NCBI GenBank assembly: GCA_030272155.1
Contig: CP126202.1
Span: 4,361,501 to 4,425,500 of the forward strand
Direction of reading: 5' to 3'
From: Tetradesmus obliquus
Taxonomy: Eukaryota; Chlorophyta; Chlorophyceae; Sphaeropleales; Scenedesmaceae
DNA: 64,000 bases
The notes under the pieces were generated by a model. It ran no database searches. It was not told the origin of the DNA and saw only the letters and a program-made list of their open reading frames with translations. Within the stretch, counting starts at the first letter, position 1; the number at the start of each line of letters is the position of its first letter. Positions 33,223-44,738 of the stretch are shown piece by piece. The position numbers were made by a program, and so were the translations under genes.

Positions 33223-35928
33223 ATGGGCAATATTGTGTGCTGCGCCTGCGTTGACACAGGCACTGTCGGTGCCATAGAACGTTGCGGCAAGTTCTCTCGG
33301 CTTGCGGAGCCAGGCATCAACTTCCTCAACCCCCTCTGCTGTGAGTGTCCGAGACCCCCGAAAGAGTCCCGATCCAACCCACATGTTGCAGCTGACGTCG
33401 GTTTGACACTAATCAATGCTTGATTCAAAAGCCTTCGTGCTGCCTAGGACGGTGCAGCAGTGCATGGGCCAGCCTGCACTGAGCTTCCTCCTGTGTGGTG
33501 CTTATCCATACCATGCTTGCTAGTATCGATAACAGTCTGCTGCCTTGTTGATTGCACTTGAAAACCCAGCAATTTGATTAAAACAGCTTGTAAAGCACTA
33601 GGCCAGTCACCCATCAGCAGATGCTGCTAGCTTGCTGAGCATCAGCAGCTGCTCCCGCACCTGCTGCCTTCATGTACCTCCATGCATGAGTGACTTTCAC
33701 ACATCAACAAAAACCGCTGTTGGTGTCGCTTTGAATGTGTTGCAATAGGCGAGGAGGTGGCAGTGATGATGAGCAAAAGGGTACAGCAGCTGGATGTTGC
33801 AGTGGAGACAAAAACACGGGTGCGCACCCGCAAGGTTTTTGCAAAAAGCAGCATCAGTTCAGTTAGTAGGAGGGTTTGGTGCGCAGTGATCCTGCGCAAT
33901 ACTGAACATGGGCAGCTGTCGTCAGCGTCAGTGGCTACCGCACTGGTAAAAGAGAGGCAGCAAGCAACTGTTGGCAGTGGCGCAGCAAGCCAACATGCTG
34001 CAGCAACTGATCAATGTTCGTGTTGAGAATAACAGTGGCTGCGCTCATGAACTTAATCACTGCACATCACAAAACAACCATGCCTCGCTGTTGTTGCTGC
34101 TTGCAGGACAATGTATTTGTGACACTGGTGGTGTCCGTGCAGTATCAGGTGCGCTGGCGCAGCAGTGCTTGACTCAAGCCTGAGGTCTTGAGACATTCCT
34201 GGTGCATATAACTCTGCACCAACCCAGAATTGTCAGAGTCAGCAGCAGTTACTGCTGAGTGACAGCACTGCCCATGGCAGATGAGTATGGTGCAAGTCCA
34301 GCAATGCCTTGTAACACATTCAGGACAACATTGCCACATGCCGTCTGCGTTGCTGCTATCGCAGGTGGTGCCAGAGTCGCTGTATGATGCATTCTACAGG
34401 GTGAGCGCAGCGCATGCCAGCAATGCTTTGGCTTGCTAGTTTTGTCCTGCTGCTGTACTTAGCAGCCATACTCAACAGCGCAGTAACAGACGGGCTTCTG
34501 GGCAGAGGACCCCTGGCAGGGGATGCCGCCAAACTTCAGCAATTGCACAACAGCAGCAGCACCAGCAGCTGCAGCAGCAGAAGCAGAAAGCCTTTGTGCA
34601 AAGCCACTAGCGGATTGCAACTCGTGTCAAAAGTGCACGGAGGTGAACGGGCACGCACATGCGTAGTGATTCTGGTGGCGCCCCTGCTGCATGGCTTCAT
34701 CTGGTGCCCTGCTGCGTGCACTGTTGCCCGGCTGCCTCCTCCATTTGCTGCCCGACGTGCTGCCCAGCCTCATGTGCTGCTTAGCCTCCTTGCTGCTGCT
34801 GCTGCTGCTGCTGCTGCCTGGTGTCATCTGCATCCGCTGCCCTGCCTGCAGTTGACGGACTACAGCAGCCAGATCCGCAGCTACGTGTTTGACGTGGTGC
34901 GCGCCACAGTGCCCAAGATCATCCTGGACGACGTGTTCGTGGTGGGTAACTTGATGCAGTCTTTTGTTGTTGATCACGATGCATCAAAGAGAGAGGCGTA
35001 GTTACATGTGGGTCAGGGCACCATCTTTGACGGCATGGGATGCAACGCATCCTTGCAGTTGGTGCTGGTAGTGCCCAAGATTCGTGTGGACGGCGCGTTC
35101 ACTGCGCGGGTTGTGCTGCAACACATTACATCACAAAGTGCACCGTAAAAACTTGAACTAGAGGTATGCAGCCTCCTGGGCTCGTCGCTTACTGGCACAG
35201 CATGGCATTCGTAGGATTTGACTCTTCGGCCACTGCTGCTGCTGCTGCTGCTGCTCCTGCTGCAGACCAAGGAGGAGATTGCAAATGACGTCAGGGACCA
35301 GCTGAGTAAGGTGGGCACTTGCTTCCATGTATGCCCAAGCTGGCTTAGCTGACGAGGTACTGTAACTTGATTCTGTATGTACTGCAGTGTAGTGCACATG
35401 CTCCGCAGACCTATGGGTGCTGCGCTTCAAATGCCTATGTGTGGCCGAAGCTATCACATGCATCTGCTTGCGCGTCCTCAGCTGGCACGTCCTCAGCTGC
35501 AAATTCATCCACCGCTACTGCTGCCCCTGCTGCAGGTGATGGGCACGTTTGGCTTTGAGATCCTGCAGGCGCTGGTCACAGACATCGACCCGGCGCCGCG
35601 CGTGAAGGATGCGATGAACGAGATCAACGCGGCGCAGCGGCTGAGGTCAGCTGTGGATTTAATTCCTGGTGCTTAGGTTTGTGTTGTCGCTGGCTGCGCC
35701 CTTTCTGATGCAGCGCCGCGGCTGCTGCTTGCGGCGTGCTTGCGCTTGAGTCAACACAGGACAGAAAGGAGCAGGTGACTTACGTCAACGCTGCTGAGTC
35801 TGACACTGCTGCTGCTGCTGCTGTCTGCAGCTGCTGTGTCTCACTTCCAGACTTGCTGCTGCTGGGCATGCTGAGGGCAACAAGGTGACCTGGGTTGACA
35901 GCTGCTGTGGCTGACACTGCTGTTGGCA

Positions 35929-35967
<39 letters not shown>

Positions 35968-36830
35968 CTGTGCTTCACCCCATGTCCGCAGGCAGGCTGC
36001 TTTTGAGCGAGCTGAGGGCGACAAGGTGACTCGCGTGAAGGCTGCTGAGGCTGAGGCTGAGGCGCGCTACCTGCAGGGCTTGGGCATTAGCAGGCAGCGC
36101 CAGGCCATCTTGAATGGGATGAAAGACAGTGTGGCTGACTTCTCAGGTGCGCAGGTGGTATGGTTTTAGGGTTTAAAGGAGGGTTCTGCAGGGCCTGAAC
36201 ATCAGCCGGCAGCGCCAGTATCCAATAGTTTATGAGACAGTGTGGCAGACTTCTCAAGTGATGGGGTGGTGTTGGCTTTGGGCGGGGGTAAAGGGGGGCT
36301 GAGCCGCTACCTGCAGGGCCTGGGCATCAGCAGGCAGCGCCAGGCAAGCTGTGATAGAATGGGAGTTCGCTTGGCTGTCTGTTTGTGTGATGGCTTTTTG
36401 TGTGTGCTTCTGTTGCTGCTGAAGAAGCTCCCCGCTGCTGCTGACACTGCTGCTGTCCCACCCTGCTGCTGACACGCCCTGCTGCTGCTGCTGCTGCTGC
36501 TGCCACAACACACAGGCGATCTTGAGGGTGTGAGCAACAAGGAGATCATGGAGCTGCTGCTGCTGACGCAGTACTTTGACATGGTCAAGGACGTGGGCGC
36601 GGCCAGCAAGGGCAGCACACTGTTCATGACACACTCGCCCTCAGCCGTCAACAAGGTGCGCTGGTTAGTTTGGTTGTACTACAACCTAGTAGGGAATATC
36701 TAGATGTGTAGGGGAGCAAGGGCAGGAAGCTTGTTAAGGCGCCCTCAGCAGTCAACAAGGCGTGGATCTTATTGCTGGGTTGGAGGGAAGGGTGATGGCT
36801 GGGTGCAGACCTTGTGCTGAGGAGTTTCCC

Positions 36831-36871
<41 letters not shown>

Positions 36872-36963
36872 AGGTTGCTGCTGAACTGCGTGGCGTGCTG
36901 ACTGGCGGCATCGGGGGCGGCTCAGCAGGCAAGAAGCCAGCAGGGCAGCAGATGCAGCGCTGA
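33223..36963 (+). CDS. Hypersensitive-induced-response (HIR) prohibitin-like protein, SPFH/band 7
   Basis: Exons: 33223-33340, 33749-33819, 34107-34148, 34365-34400, 34852-34941, 35266-35310, 35536-35645, 35992-36146, 36516-36655 and 36874-36963. All are GT-AG with agreeing phases, giving 298 residues, the usual HIR length. The N terminus MGNIVCCACVD has Gly2 for myristoylation and Cys6/7 for palmitoylation. The SPFH core follows (RVQQLDVAVETKTR, then DNVFVTLVVSVQYQ, then YVFDVVRATVPKIILDDVF). Then come the helical AMNEINAAQRLR and the charged coil of exon 8, then LLTQYFDMVKDVGAASK. HIR proteins form membrane microdomain oligomers linked to plant defence signalling, by family knowledge; an algal role is unknown. 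Several acceptors follow long CTG runs. Confidence 0.93.
35745..35925 (+). repeat. Two degraded copies of the HIR exon 8 start
   Basis: GAGCAGGTGACTTACGTCAA (near 35769) and GAGGGCAACAAGGTGACCTG (near 35872) resemble the exon 8 segment GAGGGCGACAAGGTGACTCG. Both lie in the intron just before exon 8. Confidence 0.65.
36185..36360 (+). repeat. Two copies of the HIR exon 8 end
   Basis: CTGCAGGGCCTGAACATCAG with CAGTGTGGCAGACTTCTCAA (36188-36260), and CTACCTGCAGGGCCTGGGCA (36307-36345), repeat the end of exon 8. The first has lost several internal codons and its donor. The second stops after GCGCCAGGC. Confidence 0.85.
36830..36873 (+). repeat. CTG tract abutting the last HIR acceptor
   Basis: About twelve CTG units run without a break into CTGCAG|GTTGCT, the acceptor of the final exon. 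Confidence 0.9.
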
Positions 36964-38109
36964 GCCGGCATGAGCTGGCCTGAGCATCGGGGGCGGCTCA
37001 GCAGGCATTTGTTAATCCTGCTTACCCCTCAGCAGTGCTCACAATGGTTACGCAGCCGTGTTCAACTTTGGGGCAGTGCGCGGCGTCACAAGTAGCAGAC
37101 TAGCTTATGCTTGAAGCCATTTGCTTCAGGTGAACTACAAGATCCTTGTTCAACCATGACATCAGACAACAGCACTTGGCTGCTGCAGCTACACTGCAGT
37201 GTAGCTGCAGCAGCTGGCATACTTGGCATGCACACTGCATGCCTGAGCACTGCAAGACAGGGGTCATGTTGCATTCATGCAACTATGCCTGATGGGAGGC
37301 ATTCTGCCCTGGTGTACATAAAGCATATCAGCTGTCATTACGCATGTCCTCGCCAGTCACGCATGGTGGTGGGTTTTCGTGGCAGCCATTGCCCTATCTG
37401 TTCAGTGGGTGCAGCCTCTGGTGCGGCTATGGCGTCGAGTATCAGACTGCAATGCCCTTGTTGTTGTGCCTGCTTCAAAGGTTGCTGCACCTCACACATA
37501 CAATCGGCCACTGTAGATGCTATATACTATGCCTCATTGTCCTCAAGTGGCTCAATGTCCTCAAGTGGCTGATCAGTGTATTAAGTGGCTGATCACTGCA
37601 CTACAGCATCGTGGCGTTGCAACCGTCTTGTAACCGATCACTGGCTTACAGCATGGCACTGTGCAGACGCCTGCTGAAGCTGCAGCTGCAGTCCGACTGC
37701 ACCGCCGGTGCACGCCCCCCATGCCCTGAACATGTTGGGCAGCTGCTCAACGGTACCCTCCTAGCCTGGGATCCCAAAAATCCTGGGCACGTGAATCATG
37801 ATGCCTGCTCGCGCTCTGCTCAACCCGGTGGAGTGCAGGGCTCAAGCAGGCAAACCCCACCCCCAAGTGGTGAACAAAGCCTGGCGGGATTCGTGGCTCA
37901 ATCTACCACCACACCTGACTGTGTTACAGCATTTAAACTATAGCTGGTGTATTTCATCAGCTGTAAGCGTAGCAGAGCGTGGTGTAAACACATGTTCGTA
38001 CCTGCAGCGAGTCCAGAGTGCACCTTCTGACGCTGCACTTGCTCCCTCGTTCCCGCATTGCTCTGCCCAAACCATTCAAAGCTGTAGCTACAGCATCAAT
38101 TCATCAGCC
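36964..38109. other. Intergenic region, HIR to acyl-CoA synthetase
   Basis: No gene is supported. It contains a fragment of the last HIR exon (ATCGGGGGCGGCTCAGCAGG near 36985), a perfect 36-bp palindrome at 37179-37214 and a short CCTCAAGTGGCT repeat near 37550. Confidence 0.4.
37179..37214. repeat. Perfect 36-bp palindrome
   Basis: The left arm GCTGCTGCAGCTACACTG is followed without a spacer by its exact reverse complement. It could form a cruciform with no loop. Confidence 0.9.
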
Positions 38110-41100
38110 ATGGAGGGACGCATGCAGGACTGGCCGCTCATCGTGTCTCGTGTGCTGGAGTATGCTGCACGCTGGCACCCCACGCAGGAGATCGTTTGCA
38201 GGACAGTAGAGGGCCCCGTGATCATCAGCAGCTACGCAGACCTCGCCAGGAGGGCCAGGCTGTGTGCACTAGCGCTGCAGTGCTTGGGCATCAGGTGTGG
38301 CATCAGCAGGGACAGTGGGTCAGGGCTCGCTGTTGCTGTTGCTGCTGCTGCTTGCGAGCAATGTGTGATTTATCCCCACTCCGCGTGAACCATGCACAGC
38401 AAACCTACTTTTCATGACACGCCATCAACACGCTGCAAGCACTGCATGTTCCAAATGCAGGCTGCGTTACACTGCACCAACCGGCAGCAATGCACTGCAA
38501 TGCATTTCGGCTGCTGCTCATTGGCACTGGCCAATTCTGCAGGCATGGTGACGTGGTGGGCACGCTTGCATGGAACACAACACGCCACCTGGAGTCATGG
38601 TGGGTAGGGCCTGAGGGCCATGCAGCAGCAGCTCACAGTGCAGGTGGCGCATGCAGCAGAAGCCTTCCCAACATGCGGCATGGCCACTGTGATGTGCTTG
38701 CTTGTGCCGCACTGCATTGACAAGCTGCGTAGCGCCGCTGTGCTGCATGCTCTCAGCAACACTTGCAAATGGGCACCTTACCCTCTTACTCGATGGTTAA
38801 AGTACTTTGTGCCCTGCCTGTTATGATCAACGCTTCATCTGCTGCAAGTATTGCACGATGGGCATCTTTTTTGAGTGCGCTGGGTTGTGGCACAATGCGG
38901 CCCTTGTTCCCCGGGCGCCTCTCTTGCACTGATTCCGTGCACACATGCATATGCCGCAGGTACGGCATCATGGGCATTGGCGCAGTTTGCCACACCCTAA
39001 ACCCTCGCCTGAGCGACAGTGACATCGCATACATCGCAGACCATGGCCAGGTGGGCGGCAGCAGCAGCGCAGGGCTCTGCCAGCGCATGGTGTGGCGGGC
39101 GTTTAGGCTGTTGGCGTTTGAACGTGCCTGTTTTGATGCTCCTGGCTGTCATGCTCACCTTGCAGCATAGTATACATACATTAGTGACCTGCAGGTGCGC
39201 ACTATTCTTGCTGACAGCACCTTCCCCCCCATCCTGGGCCACATATGGAAGCTTCACTTGCCCAAAGTCAAGTGTAATGTGTAATGTGCAATGTGTAATG
39301 TGTAATGTGTATGACATGTTTGATGTCCTGCAGGACCGCATCATTCTTGCCGACACGACCTTCCTGCCCATCCTGGGCCGCATTTGGCAGCAGCTGCCGC
39401 TGCTGGAGGCAGTGGTGGTGCTCACCGACAGGTACGGGCTCAGGACTGTGCTGAGCTGGAACGATAAAGCAAAGCAGCACAAAAACAAGACAAGAGAATG
39501 GCCGGCCTCCTTTGCCCTGCAGGCAGCACACGCCTGTGCTACCGCCCGACCTGCCCTGTTTTGTGACCTTCCATGCAGCATCTTGTGACATTCCCTGCCC
39601 TGCTCTGTGACCTTCCCTACCTGGATATGTGACCTTCCCCTGCAGGCAGCACATGCCGGCGCCATCACCCGACCTGCCGCCCAAGCTGCTCTGCTACGAG
39701 CAGCTGCTAGATGCAGCCACGCCACAGCTGAGCAGCTTCGCCTGGCCAGAGCTGGATGAGAACACGCCATGCGGGCTGTGCTACACTAGCGGCACCACAG
39801 GCAACCCCAAGGTGGGCTTTCCTGCAAGCAAGCAGTGCCGTTTCCTGCCAGTGCGAGCATGGTTGCAGGCATGTTTACGTGGATGAGAACACGCCCGGCA
39901 GGCAGCACAACACTAGCGGCATTACAGGCAATGCTCAGGTGAGCTTCCTGCCAGCAGCATACGTTCCTGCAGGTGGTGTGCAACAGCTGGCTGTGCTGCA
40001 TCAGCAGCACCGTAGGCAACCCCAGGGTGGGCTTCCTGCAAGCAGTGTCCTGCAAGAGGCGCCGTTGTTGCTCCTTTCACTCTGCTGCTGCTGCTATCAC
40101 CGACCCTGCTGCATACGCTTGCAGGGCGTCGCTACAGCCACCGCTCAAACTTCCTGCACAGCTTCATTGCGGACTCCGCTGCTGCTGCTGCTGCTGCTGC
40201 CGTCACCTCGTACGCCCTGCTGCTGCTGCTGCCGCCACCGTGCAGGGTGTGCGCTACAGCCACCGCTCCAACTTCCTGCACAGCTTCATCGTGACGCAAC
40301 CGGATGCGCTGTGCATTGGCGCAGAGAACAGCATGCTGATGGTGGTGCCCATGTTCCACGCCAACAGCTGGGGCGTGAACTTTGCAGGTGTGTGCAGTGT
40401 GTCCGCGTGATGTGGTGAATGTGCTGATATGGTTGGTTGGTCAGCCGCAGCTGCCCAGCAGCTCAGAGCAGCTCACTGGACTTGCGTTGCTTACCTGTTT
40501 GAGGGACAGTGTGCCTCTCCTTGGCTGTATAGTCAGTGCGATGGGGTCAAGCACTGCCACTGACCATCCAAACATTTGTCCTTCAGGCCTGTGAGTGGTT
40601 TTGAAGAATTGCCTGTTAGCTGACACCTGATGCATGATGCCTGACGCCTGTGGATTGGCATTTGCCTCCTGCTGTCCTGCTGCTGCTGCTGCCAGCTCCC
40701 ATGGTGGGCTGCAGGCTGGTGCTGCCTGGCCCGGCACTTGATGGCGCATCCATGTATCACATGATCGAGGCCTACAAGGTGCGGCACTGCAGAAGCAGCA
40801 GCAGCCCAGAAATGAACAACACACGTGTTTTTACTATGTGGGTGTAACTAGACACTGACGTCAACGCGGGCATGTGCAGCCAACAAAGCATCGATGTCAT
40901 CTGCACAGCATCCTGCAAGTTCATGCCACTAAGCAGCTGGCAAGCGTGCGCTAAAGGGGGCAGGTTTGCTGACATGGCTGACATTGTGCTGCTGCTGCAG
41001 GTTGATGTGACGGCCATGGTACCTACAGTGGTGGTGGGCCTGCTGCAGCACCTGGCAGCGCACAACACGTCGCTGCGCAGCCTGCGCCGTCTGGTGATTG

Positions 41101-42634
41101 GCGGAGCAGCAGCGCCACGCAGCATGATTGAGACGCTTGAGCGGTAAGTGGCTGCCAAAACATGGTGCCTCTTCATGTAGCTTCATGTAGCTGAAACATC
41201 TGGTCACTTCACATATGTGTGGCTTACACACATGACAACAAACACAAAGCAGTCGTTGTCTGCCGGCTTGCTGCATGGCTGCTGTGGATTGCCCCGTGCA
41301 GGAGCGGCATCGAGGTGTGCCACATGTGGGGCATGACGGTGCTGTCCTTGTTGAGCCGCCCATAGCAACACGTACACACAAAGCAGCCCATGACTGGCCT
41401 GCTTCGCTACTTGTTCTCTGTGTCTTTACCACCCTGCAGGAGCGGCATCGAGGTGCGCCACATGTGGGGCATGACGGAGCTGTCCCCGGTGGGCTCCATT
41501 GGGCTGCCCACAGGGCCGCAGCTGGCTGAGGGCATGAGCGACGACGACCTGCTGGACAGGAAGGTGCGGCCGCTGCTGCTGCTGCTGCTGCTGCTATGGT
41601 GGCAGGTGCTGCTGCTCCTGCGTTCTTGGTGGCACATGCTGTGTTCTGGGTGCATTTAGACAGCATTCAGGCAGCGTCTGCTGGTCCCTGCTTGCAGTGG
41701 TTCCTGGTTTGTGTGCCCACACGTATATGGCTGAGGGCATGAGCGAGGATGCCCTGCTGGACGGGAAGGTGCGGCTGCCGCTGCTGCTGCTGCTGGTGGT
41801 GGTGGTGCTGCTGCTGGTTGTGCATCTCTTGTGTATGCAGGGTTCTGTTTGGTGGCGGTGATCCTGCTGGACAGGAAGGCGTGGCTGCTGCTGCTGCTGC
41901 TGCTGCTGCTGGTTGGTGCTGGTTGGAGCTGCGGCCTGCTTCCGTTGCTCTGCAAGCTGTTCACCTGACAGCAGATCAGTGACAACAGATTGGTGTGTTT
42001 TTGCCGCTGCAGGCGTGCCAAGGCAGGCCGCATGTGCTGTGTGACATGCGGCTAGTTGATGACAGCGGAGAGGTGCTGCCACATGATGGGTCAGCAGTAG
42101 GGGACTTGCAGGTGCGCCCTGGCCGCGTATCTCCTTGAGTGATGGGGAGAATCGTAGGCGTGGCTTTAGGTGGTGAAGATGCTGAAGCACAGATCAGACT
42201 GCACATGGTGTTGCACCTTGCCCACATCTAGCCCTGCAGATGAGGCTGGTTGACGACAGCGGCAAGGTGCTGCCACATGATGGGTCAGCAGTAGGAGACC
42301 TGCAGGTGGATGAGTAATTTTGTGTCTAATGATGTTGCCGCAATGTATTAGTTCACATGTTTGCTCAGCAGCTGAACATCCGTTTAAAGCAAAGTCAGCA
42401 GGGCAGGTGTTGCTTTCAGTGATGACGTTGTTCGATGTGGGCGGCTCAGGTTTGTCACACTCTGGATACGTCTACTGCCATGCAAGCTGCACTGTACTGC
42501 AAACAACGCAGGCACCATGTGTGTTAACATGCCAGCAGCGATGTGCTGTATCTCGCATTGAGCAACCTGTGCGCTGCGCTGCTTATGCCAGTGCATGGCC
42601 CCATTGTGGTGTTGGCAGCAGTACCCCTGACAAA

Positions 42635-42677
<43 letters not shown>

Positions 42678-44355
42678 ATGTGCTGCAGGTGCGGGGCCCC
42701 ATTGTGGTGCAGCAGTAACGCAAGGCAATAGAACATCCAGCAAGGATTCATTGTTGTTGCTGCTGCTGGGCTGCTGCTGCTGCTGCTGCTGGTGACGTGC
42801 TGCAGGTGCGGGGCCCCATTGTGGTGCAGCAGTACCACCGCCATGAGCAGCGCACAGTGGACGCTGAGCGCTGGTTCTCCACTGGCGACGTGGCCAGCAT
42901 AGACCAGCACGGCACAATGAAGATCTCCGACAGGTGTGAGGCTGGTGTGTGAACATGGCAAGAAGGGTGGGCGTGCCTTGGGCAACTGTGGCATGCCACT
43001 CCAGTAGCAATACGTCTGCCGCAAGAGCTGTGTATTGCTGCAGGCTTTCATAGCACAGCAGCAGGCAGCGCATTTGCTGACAGTTGCACCATGCTCACTT
43101 GAGCAGCAGCAACAGCAGCAACAGCAGCAGTGTTTTGCTGCACACTTCGTGACGCCAGGGCTGCCACTACTGCTGCTGCAACTGTTGCTGCTACATCTTC
43201 TGCCGCCGCAACTGCTGTCGCCTGCAGGAGTAAGGATGTGGTCAAGTCTGGTGGGGAGTGGATCAGCAGCATTGCGCTGGAGAACACAGCAGCAGGCCAC
43301 CCCAAGGTCAGTTGGTGGGCACAGCAAGAAGCTTGCCCTGGCCAGCAGCGCCGCTCCAGTGCGCTGAGGTGGCAGCTGATCAAGCGTGCTTAGGCACAGC
43401 AACAGCAGAGCAATGCTGCATGTTCAGCTGGCCCACAGGATGCTATGTCTCATTGTGCCGCAGGTGCTTGAAGCTGCAGTAATTGCCATCCCTGATGAGC
43501 GCTGGGGGGAGCGGCCGCTGCTCATTGTGGTGCCGCAGCCACTTGCAGGTGGGCGTAGAGCGCAGCAGCAGGCCTTGAGTGTGTTGAAAGCTCCTTTTCT
43601 GGGGAGACTGTCAGTGTGTCGGCCCTGTCATCGCTTGGGTTTGGGGTGACAGTGGCAGCTGCAGCTGGTGCCACTAGCCTGATGAAGGCTGCCTGCATGG
43701 GCTGAATAGTGCACTAGTTGGATGTCTTTGGCGTGATCCCCAGCGCCCTTATCTTGCAGAACAGCATGGTTGCACAGTATCAGAGATTGTCGCAGATGCG
43801 TACCTGCGTGTTCTTCACTTGAACCCAATGCTGTTGCTGTTGTGCTGTTGCGCTGTTGTGTTGTCATGGAATGACAGCTTTAGGCATGGTAGATATGTTG
43901 TGTTCGTTGGCTTGCTGTGCAGGTGACAGTGAAGCGCTAAGGCTGGAGGTGCTGCAGTACATGGCCAGCCACCCACAGGTGATTGGCGGTGCTCCTATTG
44001 AGGGATAGCACGCAGAGAACGCTGCGCCGGGCTGGGGTTGACAGTCGGTGCTAATTGCGGTTTAGGAGCGGCCAGTCATCACACAAAAACATTAAGTTTT
44101 CTCATAGTTTGTGCCTGCATACACACATGATGCTGGCTGCTGTCCTGCAAGCATGGTTTATGTCCTACAAGCCAAAATAAGGGCTCATGCTGTGGTGCTG
44201 CTGTGTGTGGATTTCCAGATGATGCGCAGCGTGCAACAGCAGAGCCATCGCCGCAGCTGCTCTGTCAGGCTAGTTCAGCTGTTGGTACGAGAGGCGCTTG
44301 CTGACATCTCGCCCGCAGGTCAGCCAACTTGGTGCTGCTGCTGGCCCTTGTTCTT

Positions 44356-44388
<33 letters not shown>

Positions 44389-44542
44389 ATGTGTGCAGGT
44401 GGCCAAGTTTGCTCGGCCTGATGATGTGGTGGTGCTGCCAGAGATACCCCACACCGCCACAGGCAAGGTGTCCAAGCTCACGCTGCGCAAGATGTTTGAC
44501 GGCTACAAGCCGCGGCCAGCAGGCGGCCTCAGCAAGCTTTGA
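38110..44542 (+). CDS. Peroxisomal acyl-CoA synthetase (AMP-binding family)
   Basis: It activates a fatty or related carboxylic acid to its CoA thioester through an acyl-AMP. Exons: 38110-38294, 38543-38599, 38960-39050, 39334-39431, 39646-39811, 40246-40387, 40696-40778, 41001-41143, 41440-41563, 42013-42111, 42806-42933, 43228-43306, 43464-43548, 43923-43978 and 44399-44542. Every phase agrees, giving 559 residues, normal for the family. The P-loop [10 protein letters not shown] is at about 190-199, WGMTELSP at 330-337, WFSTGD at 419-424, the DR...KSGGEWISS hinge follows, and the catalytic Lys (TGK) is near 535. The protein ends in SKL, a type 1 peroxisomal targeting signal, so a role in peroxisomal beta-oxidation is likely. 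Substrate chain length cannot be read. The introns hold about nine exon-edge copies. Confidence 0.94.
39195..39262 (+). repeat. Copy of the start of synthetase exon 4
   Basis: CTGCAG|GTGCGCACTATTCTTGCTGA reproduces the acceptor and first 18 codons of the exon at 39334 ([15 protein letters not shown] versus [15 protein letters not shown]). The acceptor is intact. Confidence 0.85.
39272..39306 (+). repeat. Heptamer repeat GTGTAAT containing TGTAA signals
   Basis: Five 7-bp units, one with a C variant, lie in the intron 28 bases before an exon. Four contain TGTAA, the polyadenylation signal of green algae. Confidence 0.8.
39875..40030 (+). repeat. Two decayed copies of the P-loop exon end
   Basis: GATGAGAACACGCCCGGCAG...ACTAGCGGCATTACAGGCAA (39881-39941) and CATCAGCAGCACCGTAGGCA (about 40000-40030) copy the end of exon 5 with its donor. 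Read in frame they give NTSGITGNA and ISSTVGNPR in place of [10 protein letters not shown], so neither would make a normal P-loop. Confidence 0.85.
40120..40178 (+). repeat. Copy of the start of synthetase exon 6
   Basis: TTGCAGGGCGTCGCTACAGC continues to CTTCCTGCACAGCTTCATTG. It copies the exon at 40246 with a one-step change (GGCGTCGC for GGTGTGCGC). Confidence 0.85.
41298..41362 (+). repeat. Copy of the start of synthetase exon 9
   Basis: GTGCAG|GAGCGGCATCGAGGTGTGCC continues to WGMTVLS, against WGMTELS in the true exon at 41440. The acceptor is intact. Confidence 0.87.
41725..41880 (+). repeat. Two copies of the end of synthetase exon 9
   Basis: GCTGAGGGCATGAGCGAGGA...GGGAAG|GTGCGG (41729-41768) keeps its donor. 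CTGCTGGACAGGAAG|GCGTGG (41865-41884) has GC for GT. Confidence 0.85.
42236..42310 (+). repeat. Copy of the end of synthetase exon 10
   Basis: ATGAGGCTGGTTGACGACAG continues to GGAGACCTGCAG|GTGGAT, nearly identical to the exon end at 42111 and with an intact donor. Confidence 0.9.
42590..42720 (+). repeat. Two copies of the start of synthetase exon 11
   Basis: GCATGGCCCCATTGTGGTG (about 42593) has lost the CAG acceptor. CTGCAG|GTGCGGGGCCCCATTGTG (42684-42712) keeps it but runs into TAA after QQ. The (CTG)n tract before the second copy is duplicated with it. Confidence 0.9.
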
Positions 44543-44733
44543 TGTGTTGCTGCTGGTGTGACTGCAGCGCATTAAGAAAAGGCGCGCATGTGCCTGTTGT
44601 ATGTCATGCTGTGTTGTTGTCAACTGAAGCGCACAGCGGCCGTCTATGGACTCCTGACACTGACAAGGTTGCATTGCTTAGCCGGTGATATCTACTGGTT
44701 GTTGAGCTTGTTCGTGGAGCAATTGTGTGCGTT

Positions 44734-44738
44734 TGTAA
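44734..44738 (+). terminator. TGTAA polyadenylation signal of the acyl-CoA synthetase
   Basis: GTTTGTAATAAAG lies 192 bases after the stop codon, matching the green-algal TGTAA signal. Confidence 0.55.
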
